From contig NZ_CP107985.1 in the NCBI RefSeq assembly GCF_036108815.1, positions 3,038,001-3,102,000 on the forward strand: a stretch of 64,000 bases of DNA, in the 5' to 3' direction. Positions within the stretch are counted from its first letter, which is position 1, and each line of letters starts with the position of its first letter. Position numbers and translations under genes: made by a program. Shown piece after piece: positions 1-6,742 of this stretch. Source of the DNA: Streptomyces sp. NBC_00353. Its GTDB lineage: Bacteria > Actinomycetota > Actinomycetes > Streptomycetales > Streptomycetaceae. The notes beneath the pieces were generated by a model. The model was not told the origin of the DNA. It made no database searches and saw nothing but the letters and a program-made list of their open reading frames with translations.

Positions 1-1
1 G

Positions 2-73
2 CTCGCGGAGTTCCGGCGCAGGGTTGCGTCCTTGCGTGACGGCGACCCCGAGGTGCGGTGGTATCCGTTCTAG
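2..73 (+). CDS. C-terminal end of an unidentified protein (partial)
   Basis: The frame is open from the window edge and ends with TAG at 71-73. It gives 23 residues, including the stretch DGDPEVRWYPF. I do not recognise the family. Because it lies upstream of a TnpB-type gene it could belong to the same mobile element, but the tail does not look like a serine recombinase or a Y1 transposase, so it may equally be a host gene. Only the last codons are visible. Confidence 0.4.
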   Translation, partial: LAEFRRRVASLRDGDPEVRWYPF

Positions 74-237
74 CGGTTGTGCCGGGGTCGTCCGACGGCC
101 GCTTTGTCCTCAATCTCCCCTATGACCTCCAGGGCATGGAGGACCACGGACTCGGGTCTGCGGGCGGGCTCGGGTTTGCGGGTGGGGTGTGAGCTGCTGT
201 CGGTTTGCTGAGCTGAAGTGAGTGGTGGTGAGCGGCA

Positions 238-1983
238 GTGAGTCTGTCGGGTTGTTCGCGGGCGTGGGAACGGTGGTTCTGGGGTCGAATGGGTGACCTT
301 GGTGACTGTTGCTCGTTGGGCTGGGTGGCAGGTGTCCGACCGGGGGGTGATGTGGTGGGTGGTTTGCGGAGACTGACGGTCTCCTTCGTGGTGCCCGGTC
401 CTTGCGGGGTGGCGGTCCGGGACCGCCTCAAACACCTCACGCCCCAGGACGAGATGGTGCTGCGTGCGGTCGGTGACCATCAGGGTGCGCTGGCTTCCCG
501 CGATCTCAAGGCCCGCTGTGCGGATGGTCTCGAGCACGGTGCGGACACCTGGGCGGCGCGTAAGCGGGAGCTGACCGGGGTGTCGTCGTCACGGATCGCA
601 GGTGCGATCACCAAGGCCACACACGACCAGTGGGCGCTCGCACGCCGTTGCCAAGTGGCGCACATCCAGAAGCTGGCAGCCGGGATCAAGACGCTGCGGC
701 ACCGCCTGTCCCTCCCAATCGGGGCGCCCGGAACGAAGCGGGCCGCGGGCGGCTACCGGTCGAAGAACGAGTGGTTCCGCAAATCCCGCCGCCTCGCGGC
801 ACTGGAAGACCGGCACGATGCCGCTGTCGCCGACTGGCAAGCCGGACAGGTCCGGGTGGTGCGGGGCGGCAGACGTCTCCTCAACACCCGCCACCATCTC
901 ACCCAGGCCCACCTCACCGAGGAGCAGTGGCGGGATCGGTGGGAGGCGTCACGCTGGTTCATCGCTGCCGATGGTGAGTCGGGGAAGCGGTTCGGGAACG
1001 AGACGATCCGCGTCACCCCGGACGGCGAGGTCAGCATCAGACTGCCTGCCCCGCTCGCGCACCTGGCCAACGCCAAGCACGGCCGGTACATCCTCACCGC
1101 CCGTATCGGGTTCGCGCACCGGGGTGCGGAGTGGGCCGACCGCATCGAAGCGAACCGGGCCGTGGCCTACCGCATCCACCTCGATACGGAGCGCGGACGT
1201 TGGTACCTCACGGCCTCCTGGCAACGCCCCGCCGTGCAGACCATCCCGTTGGAGACCGCCCGCGCCCGGGGCATGATCGGCGTGGACACCAACGCCGACC
1301 ACTTCGCCGCCTACCGGCTCGACGTCCACGGCAACCCCATCGGCGAGCCGCACCGTTTCCCCTACGACCTGTCCGGTTCGGCCGGTCACCGAGACGCACA
1401 GATCCGCCACGCCCTCACTCGGTTAATCAACTGGGCCAGGCGTGTCGGTGTCGCCGCGATCGGCATCGAAGACCTCGACTTCACCAACGAGAAGACCCGC
1501 GAGAAGCACGGCCGCCGGAAGCAGTTCCGGCAGCTCATCTCCGGTATCCCCACCGGTAAGCTCAAGGCCCGGCTGGTCTCCATGGCCGCCGAACACGGCC
1601 TGAGCATTGTCGCGGTCGACCCCGCATACACCTCCCAGTGGGGCGCCCAGCATTGGCAAGAACCGCTGGCCACCCCGCACCGCACGATGTCCCGTCACGA
1701 TGCCGCGGGTATCGCGATCGGGAGACGCGCCCTCGGACACCCGATCCGGCGGCGGACGGCACCGCCCCCACACGACCGGAGCGATCGTGCGGGGCATCGG
1801 ACCGTCCAGGCCGGACCAGGCTCCCGGGGGCGTGAGGAAACCCGCCCACCCACCACGGACCGGCCCCCTGGAGGGCCGTCGCCGAGCGGGAAGCGAAAGC
1901 GGGAACCCAGTGCATCCAACACCGTTCGGGATGCGCCCAGTACGCAGCAGTGGGTCCAAGACTCACTCATGCACACTGGTTAG
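238..1983 (+). CDS. tnpB: TnpB-family RNA-guided nuclease-like protein (IS200/IS605/IS607 accessory protein)
   Basis: About 581 residues if translation starts at the GTG at 238; homology-like sequence begins only near residue 55, so a later start is possible and no good ribosome site marks this one. The RuvC-type catalytic triad is visible: D350 in IGVDTNADH, E411 in IGIEDLDF and D488 in RHDAAGIAIGRR. TnpB proteins are transposon-encoded nucleases guided by an RNA made from the right end of the element. Here the usual CxxC...CxxC zinc ribbon between the second and third RuvC motifs is absent; the equivalent stretch reads VDPAYTSQWGAQHW. The C-terminal 90 or so residues are Arg/Pro-rich and are encoded by the part of the gene that overlaps a putative structured RNA. 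One TTA codon occurs near 1423, a possible tRNA-bldA dependence. Family call is firm; activity is unknown. Confidence 0.85.
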   Translation: MSLSGCSRAWERWFWGRMGDLGDCCSLGWVAGVRPGGDVVGGLRRLTVSFVVPGPCGVAVRDRLKHLTPQDEMVLRAVGDHQGALASRDLKARCADGLEHGADTWAARKRELTGVSSSRIAGAITKATHDQWALARRCQVAHIQKLAAGIKTLRHRLSLPIGAPGTKRAAGGYRSKNEWFRKSRRLAALEDRHDAAVADWQAGQVRVVRGGRRLLNTRHHLTQAHLTEEQWRDRWEASRWFIAADGESGKRFGNETIRVTPDGEVSIRLPAPLAHLANAKHGRYILTARIGFAHRGAEWADRIEANRAVAYRIHLDTERGRWYLTASWQRPAVQTIPLETARARGMIGVDTNADHFAAYRLDVHGNPIGEPHRFPYDLSGSAGHRDAQIRHALTRLINWARRVGVAAIGIEDLDFTNEKTREKHGRRKQFRQLISGIPTGKLKARLVSMAAEHGLSIVAVDPAYTSQWGAQHWQEPLATPHRTMSRHDAAGIAIGRRALGHPIRRRTAPPPHDRSDRAGHRTVQAGPGSRGREETRPPTTDRPPGGPSPSGKRKREPSASNTVRDAPSTQQWVQDSLMHTG

Positions 1984-1988
1984 GAACG
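1855..1988 (+). ncRNA. Putative omega/reRNA scaffold overlapping the tnpB 3' end
   Basis: Three hairpins can be drawn. Stem 1 is CGGCCC (1861-1866) with GGGCCG (1873-1878). Stem 2 is GCATCC (1912-1917) with GGATGC (1929-1934). Stem 3 is AGTGGGTC (949-956 of kb 2) with GACTCACT (1960-1967), containing one G-T pair. The flanking sequence and the loop of stem 2 (AACACCGTTCG) match the copy at 9541-9661, while stems 1 and 2 have different sequences there that still pair. In known TnpB systems the guide RNA comes from exactly this place and its guide is the DNA just past the element, here starting near 1990. Transcription is not shown by sequence alone. Confidence 0.6.
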
Positions 1989-1990
1989 GT

Positions 1991-2719
1991 TCAGGTGGTG
2001 ATCTGCGCCGGTTCCCGTACGGGCCAGTGGGGGTCGATCACTGCGTCCGGGGTGCCCTTGCGGCGCAGGAAGGACTGGAAGCCGGACGCCCAGTCCGCGT
2101 ACCAGGTGATCTGACGCTCGTGCAGTTCGGCCGCCGTCAGCGCGGCCACCGAGCCGTGCCGTTCGGCTATCGCGTACGCCACGCGCACCGCGGCCAGCGC
2201 GTCCGCGCCCGCGTCATGGGCTCCGCCGTGCACCACCCCGTACTCGACGCAGACCGCCTCCAGCGTCCGCTTGCCCTTGCGGTAGCGGTCGACCGCCCGA
2301 TCGATCGTGTACGGGTCGACGACCGGACCGATCCCGCCGCCGTCGAGCCGGTCGCTCAGCGACGGCAGTCCGTGCCGGCGCAACTCCGCCGTCAGCAGCG
2401 TCAGATCGAAGGCCGCGTTGTACGCGACGACCGGCACCCCCTGGCGCCAGTAGCCCGCGAGCGTCTCGGCGATCTCGTCCGCCACCTCGCGCGCCGGCCG
2501 CCCCTCCGCCGCCGCCCGCTCGCTGCTGATGCCGTGGATCGCCGAGGCCTGTGCGGGGATGCGGATCCCCGGATCCGCCAGCCAGGTGCGCTGCCGCACC
2601 GGCTCCCCGTCCCTGCCGTCGACGCCGACGACCGCAGCCGTCACGATCCGGGCCTCCAGCGGCTCCGTACCCGTCGTCTCCAGGTCGAAGCCGACCAGCG
2701 CCTCCCGGTGCCAGCTCAT
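1991..2719 (-). CDS. DEDDh-type 3'-5' exonuclease (DnaQ-like)
   Basis: 242 residues, starting at ATG 2719 behind a clear GGAGG. The three exonuclease motifs are in order: Exo I in VGFDLETTG near residue 12, Exo II in NAAFDLTLL, and Exo III in HDAGADALA, so the DEDDh catalytic set is complete. The family removes nucleotides from 3' ends and includes the DNA polymerase III epsilon proofreading subunit and stand-alone exonucleases. This copy has no polymerase or helicase domain. Its stop codon touches the right end of the upstream TnpB element (convergent), so the last residues may have been altered by that insertion. The nearest upstream gene on the same strand is the HEPN protein, 81 bases away. 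Confidence 0.9.
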   Translation of the reverse strand: MSWHREALVGFDLETTGTEPLEARIVTAAVVGVDGRDGEPVRQRTWLADPGIRIPAQASAIHGISSERAAAEGRPAREVADEIAETLAGYWRQGVPVVAYNAAFDLTLLTAELRRHGLPSLSDRLDGGGIGPVVDPYTIDRAVDRYRKGKRTLEAVCVEYGVVHGGAHDAGADALAAVRVAYAIAERHGSVAALTAAELHERQITWYADWASGFQSFLRRKGTPDAVIDPHWPVREPAQITT

Positions 2720-2800
2720 CCCGTACCTCCTTCGTGGTGCTCTCCCCCAGGTGATGACCACCCTGCCATGCACCACTGACAACGGTCTCAGGCGGTTGGC

Positions 2801-4069
2801 TCAGGAGACGGGGCGGGAGTCCGTCCACACGGACTCGAACTCCTCGCGGTAGGTCTCGAACAGCCCGTGCTCGTTGTCCTGCCCCGCGCGGACCACCGCC
2901 CGGCCTCCGCCCCGCAGCACCAGCACCGGCGCCTCCATGCCGCGTGCGCGCCGCAGATACGGCTGGACGACGCCCACCGCGTCCGCCCCGTCACCGTCCA
3001 CCAGATAGGCCGTGAAGCGCGGCGTCTCGTCGAAGACATGGATCTCGAAGGCGCCCGGGTCGCGGAGCTTGGAACGGACCCGGCGCATATGGAGGATGTT
3101 CATCTCCACGGACCGGCTCAGCTCGCCCTTCTTGAGGCCCAGTTCGCGCTCGCGGCGCTTGACCGCACTGCTCGCCGGGTTGATGAAGAGCAGCCGGATC
3201 CGGCAGCCCGATTCGGCCAGCCGGACGAGCCTGCGGCCGGAGAAGTTCTGCACCAGCAGATTGAGGCCTATGCCGATCGCGTCGAGGCGGCGCGAGCCGC
3301 CGAAGAGGTCCTCGGCGGGGAGCTGGCGCTGCAGCCGGACCCGGTCGGGGTGGATGGAGACCACATCCGCGTAGCGGTCGCCGACCAGTTCCTCGACGGC
3401 GTCGACCGGCAGCCGGTCGGCGGACGGCACCGCCGCGCCGCTGCCGAGGATCTCCAGGAGCCGCGCCGAGGCGCGCTCGGCCTGGGCGAGAACTGCCTCG
3501 TTCAGTGCGCGGTTGCGGGAGACCACATTGCGGGCGACCTCCAGTTCGTCGAGCGCCAGCTCGACATCGCGCCGGTCGTCGAAGTACGGCTCGAAGCACG
3601 GCCAGTGCTGGATCATCAGCTCCCGCAGCTGCGGGAGCGTGAGGAAGCTGAGCACATTGTCGTCGGCCGGGTCGAGAAGATATCCCTTGCGGCGGGAGAC
3701 CTCGCGCACGGCGACGGCGCGCTGCACCCATTCCTGCCCGGCGGGCCCCGCGGCGGCGACCACCCAGTCGTCGCCGTGCACCGGTTCGTAGATGGGCCGC
3801 AGCACCGCGGCGACAACGGCGCGCAGCCGCTGTTCCACGAGATTCAGCCAGATGTAGGCCCGCCCGGCGCGCTGGGCCCGGGTCCGGACCTCGCTCCAGG
3901 CATCCGCGCCCCAGTCCAGTTCGGCGCCGATCTCCATGGGCTGCGCAAGCGATACCGCCCCGGGCGGGGCGTCGACGGATTCCCCCTCGTGACCTGCGTC
4001 ACCTGGGGGCAGCTCGAACCCTCCCGAGCTCACCCGCGCACCGCCTTCCGCTCCCCCACCAATGATCAA
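2801..4069 (-). CDS. SAV2148-type HEPN domain protein
   Basis: 422 residues from ATG 4069; a GTG at 4033 (VSSGGFELPP) is an equally good start. The N-terminal half resembles a Swt1-type HEPN domain, with AYIWLNLVEQRLR followed by R91-x6-H98 (RPIYEPVH), the spacing of the HEPN ribonuclease motif. The C-terminal half contains the segment GCRIRLLFINPASSAVKRRE and looks like the phospholipase-D-like part common in this family. HEPN proteins are often RNases or nucleotide-binding partners in toxin-antitoxin and defence systems, but this type is also a conserved single-copy Streptomyces gene, so a housekeeping role is possible. It is preceded by 322 bases of non-coding DNA and followed by the exonuclease. 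Confidence 0.8.
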   Translation of the reverse strand: MIIGGGAEGGARVSSGGFELPPGDAGHEGESVDAPPGAVSLAQPMEIGAELDWGADAWSEVRTRAQRAGRAYIWLNLVEQRLRAVVAAVLRPIYEPVHGDDWVVAAAGPAGQEWVQRAVAVREVSRRKGYLLDPADDNVLSFLTLPQLRELMIQHWPCFEPYFDDRRDVELALDELEVARNVVSRNRALNEAVLAQAERASARLLEILGSGAAVPSADRLPVDAVEELVGDRYADVVSIHPDRVRLQRQLPAEDLFGGSRRLDAIGIGLNLLVQNFSGRRLVRLAESGCRIRLLFINPASSAVKRRERELGLKKGELSRSVEMNILHMRRVRSKLRDPGAFEIHVFDETPRFTAYLVDGDGADAVGVVQPYLRRARGMEAPVLVLRGGGRAVVRAGQDNEHGLFETYREEFESVWTDSRPVS

Positions 4070-4391
4070 GGAAGGGTACTCCGGGAGCGGGAGCCGGTGC
4101 AGCCGGATGCACAGGCTCCTTTCCCAACTCCCCCATGACTAAAGCCTGTTCCCGATAGCAAGATCTGCCGGAGTGAGCGGATTCACGGTGATTGGGCACC
4201 CCGTCAGGTGCCGCATACCGGACGTGTGCCCCGGTCAGGTTCTCGGATTCCGGTTCCGGGCGACACCGAGAGGACCGATGTTGACAGGACCGGGCGACGT
4301 CCTAGGTGCGGGGCACTCTTTCGGGGAAGATCTGGCCGGGTCGGTCCCAAGTGCCCCCAGCACCCGGATCAGAAGTGGAAGAGTCATATCT
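4070..4391. other. Divergent intergenic region between the HEPN gene and glgX
   Basis: No convincing gene. It contains the promoter-like pair listed at 4281-4308 and an AT-richer patch at about 4135-4170 that could serve the leftward gene. Confidence 0.6.
4281..4308 (+). promoter_or_regulatory. Candidate promoter of glgX
   Basis: TTGACA at 4281-4286, a 16-base spacer, then TAGGTG at 4303-4308. This is close to the Streptomyces vegetative (HrdB-type) consensus. Predicted transcription would begin near 4315, leaving an untranslated leader of about 77 bases before the start codon at 4392. Confidence 0.45.
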
Positions 4392-6581
4392 ATGCAGGTC
4401 TGGCCGGGACAGGCGTATCCCCTCGGTGCCACGTACGACGGCGTCGGCACCAACTTCGCGGTCTTCTCGGAGGCCGCCGACAGAATCGAGTTGTGCCTGC
4501 TGCACGACGACGGTTCCGAGACGGCGGTGGAGCTGAGAGAGACCGATGCCTTCGTCCGCCATGCCTATCTGCCCGGGGTGATGCCCGGGCAGCGGTACGG
4601 GTTCCGGGTGCACGGACCGTACGAGCCTCAGCACGGGACCCGCTGCAACTCGGCGAAGCTGCTGCTCGATCCGTACGCGCGGGCGGTCTCCGGACAGATC
4701 CGGTGGGGCGAGGCGGTGTACGGCTATCCGTTCGGCCGCCCCGACGCACGCAACGACCTCGACTCCGCGCCGCACACCATGACGTCGGTGGTGGTCAACC
4801 CGTACTTCGACTGGGGCGACGACCGACGGCCCCGTACGGACTACCACCGCACGGTGATCTACGAGGCCCATGTGAAGGGCCTGACCATGCTCCATCCGGG
4901 ACTGCCGAAGGAGCTGCGCGGCACCTACGCGGCGCTGGCCCACCCGGAGGTCATCGCACATCTGACGGAGCTCGGTGTCACGGCGATCGAGCTGATGCCG
5001 GTGCACCAGTTCGTCCAGGACCACCGGCTGGCGGACGCGGGGCTCGCCAACTACTGGGGCTACAACACCATCGGCTTCTTCGCCCCGCACAACGCGTACG
5101 CCTCCCGCGGCGACCGCGGTGAACAGGTGAGCGAGTTCAAGCAGGCGGTACGGGCGCTGCACCAGGCGGGTATCGAGGTCATCCTCGACGTCGTCTACAA
5201 CCACACCGCGGAGGGCAACCATCTGGGGCCGACGCTGTCGTTCCGGGGACTGGACAACGCCTCGTACTACCGGCTCGCGGACGACCAGCGGTACTACATG
5301 GACACCACAGGCACCGGCAACTCGCTGCTGATGCGGTCGCCGCACGTGCTGCAGCTGATCATGGACTCGCTGCGGTACTGGGTGACCGAGATGCATGTGG
5401 ACGGCTTCCGCTTCGATCTGGCGGCCACGCTGGCCCGGCAGTTCCACGAGGTGGACCGGCTGTCGTCGTTCTTCGACCTGGTGCAGCAGGACCCGGTGGT
5501 CAGCCAGGTGAAGCTGATCGCCGAGCCGTGGGACGTGGGTGAGGGCGGCTACCAGGTGGGGAACTTCCCGCCGCTGTGGACCGAGTGGAACGGCAAGTAC
5601 CGGGACACCGTGCGCGACCTGTGGCGCGGCGAGCCGCGGACCCTCGCCGAGTTCGCGGGGCGGCTGACCGGCTCCTCGGACCTCTACCAGGACGACGGCC
5701 GACGGCCGCTCGCCTCGATCAACTTCACCACCTGCCACGACGGGTTCACCCTGCACGACCTGGTCTCGTACAACGACAAGCACAACGACGCCAACGGTGA
5801 GGCCAACCGGGACGGCGAGAGCCACAACCGGTCGTGGAACTGCGGCGTGGAGGGCGAGACTGACCAGCCGGAGGTGCTGGGGCTGCGCGAGCGGCAGATG
5901 CGGAACTTCATCGCCACGCTGATGGTGTCGCAGGGGGTGCCGATGCTGAGTCACGGCGACGAGTTCGCACGCACGCAGCGCGGCAACAACAACGCGTACT
6001 GCCAGGACAACGAGCTGTCGTGGGTGCACTGGCCGGAGCCGCGCAAGGCCGGCGCCCAGAGCGAGGACGGGGACGGGACCGGGGACGGGGCCGAGGACGA
6101 CGGCGGGGCGGGCTCCGTCTCCGCCAGCACTCTGCTGGAGTTCACCCGGGCGATGGTCTGGCTCCGTCGCGACCACCCGGTCTTCCGGCGTCGCCGGTTC
6201 TTCCACGGGCGGCCGGTGGAGGGCACGCACGACGAACTCTCCGACATCGCCTGGTTCACGCCCGAAGGCAGTGAGATGAAACAGCGGGACTGGCAGGCGG
6301 CGCACGCCAAGGCGCTGACGGTCTTTCTGAACGGGCACGCGATCTCGGAGCCGGGGCCGCGCGGTGAGCGGATCTCCGACGACTCGTTCCTGCTGATGTT
6401 CAACGCGAGCGCCGACACGCTGGAGTTCGCCGTTCCGGTGAACCATGGGCGGCAGTGGTCGATCGTGGTCGACACGGCCAGCCCGGACGGGGTACGGCCG
6501 GGGGCGGGGCCGAAGGTGGCGGCGGGCGAGCGGGTGACGTTGGTGGGGCGGAGCATGGCGGTGCTGCAGCGTCCGGCTTAG
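4392..6581 (+). CDS. glgX: Glycogen debranching enzyme GlgX/TreX
   Basis: 729 residues from ATG 4392, chosen because GGAAGAG sits just upstream and the protein then begins with the usual CBM48-like start (YPLGATYDGVGTNFAVFSE). It is a GH13 isoamylase-type enzyme that cuts alpha-1,6 branches of glycogen. Catalytic residues are D342 (GFRFDLA), E378 (LIAEPWDVG) and D450 (TTCHDGF). An acidic, Gly/Asp-rich insertion lies near residues 555-575. Immediately downstream on the same strand is treY, 161 bases away, so its linear maltodextrin products probably feed trehalose synthesis; this is the classical treX position. The full-length reading frame shows no damage. Confidence 0.95.
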   Translation: MQVWPGQAYPLGATYDGVGTNFAVFSEAADRIELCLLHDDGSETAVELRETDAFVRHAYLPGVMPGQRYGFRVHGPYEPQHGTRCNSAKLLLDPYARAVSGQIRWGEAVYGYPFGRPDARNDLDSAPHTMTSVVVNPYFDWGDDRRPRTDYHRTVIYEAHVKGLTMLHPGLPKELRGTYAALAHPEVIAHLTELGVTAIELMPVHQFVQDHRLADAGLANYWGYNTIGFFAPHNAYASRGDRGEQVSEFKQAVRALHQAGIEVILDVVYNHTAEGNHLGPTLSFRGLDNASYYRLADDQRYYMDTTGTGNSLLMRSPHVLQLIMDSLRYWVTEMHVDGFRFDLAATLARQFHEVDRLSSFFDLVQQDPVVSQVKLIAEPWDVGEGGYQVGNFPPLWTEWNGKYRDTVRDLWRGEPRTLAEFAGRLTGSSDLYQDDGRRPLASINFTTCHDGFTLHDLVSYNDKHNDANGEANRDGESHNRSWNCGVEGETDQPEVLGLRERQMRNFIATLMVSQGVPMLSHGDEFARTQRGNNNAYCQDNELSWVHWPEPRKAGAQSEDGDGTGDGAEDDGGAGSVSASTLLEFTRAMVWLRRDHPVFRRRRFFHGRPVEGTHDELSDIAWFTPEGSEMKQRDWQAAHAKALTVFLNGHAISEPGPRGERISDDSFLLMFNASADTLEFAVPVNHGRQWSIVVDTASPDGVRPGAGPKVAAGERVTLVGRSMAVLQRPA

Positions 6582-6742
6582 GGCCTTTCTCCTTCCGATG
6601 CGGCATGATCCGAACGAGAGCCCCTGGGGGGATGAGAGAGCGGTGACGGGGGCACCCGGGCCGCTCCGTGATGACCGCTCATCCGGATGGATGGGGCGGG
6701 TGCGGTGTCACAGTCGGCGTCAGGCTGGGTACGTACGTTCGT

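Larger units (their letters stand above)
238..1989 (+). mobile_element. TnpB-bearing insertion element (left end not located)
   Basis: The right boundary is inferred from comparison with the element at 9303-9661: both share a 3' segment finishing in AGGAACGG. Here that segment ends at about 1988-1989, directly before the stop codon of the exonuclease gene at 1991. No transposase (Y1 or serine recombinase) is visible inside the window, so this is either a stand-alone tnpB element or its partner gene lies left of position 1. The left end is not identified; 238 is only the gene start. Confidence 0.6.

Noticed and set aside
70..270. Leftward frame ending ESVVLHALEVIGEIEDKAAV... near 72-170
   Set aside because: The last 30 codons look coding-like, but there is no start, no recognisable family, and it overlaps the stop of the rightward partial gene. 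Not enough to list as a gene.
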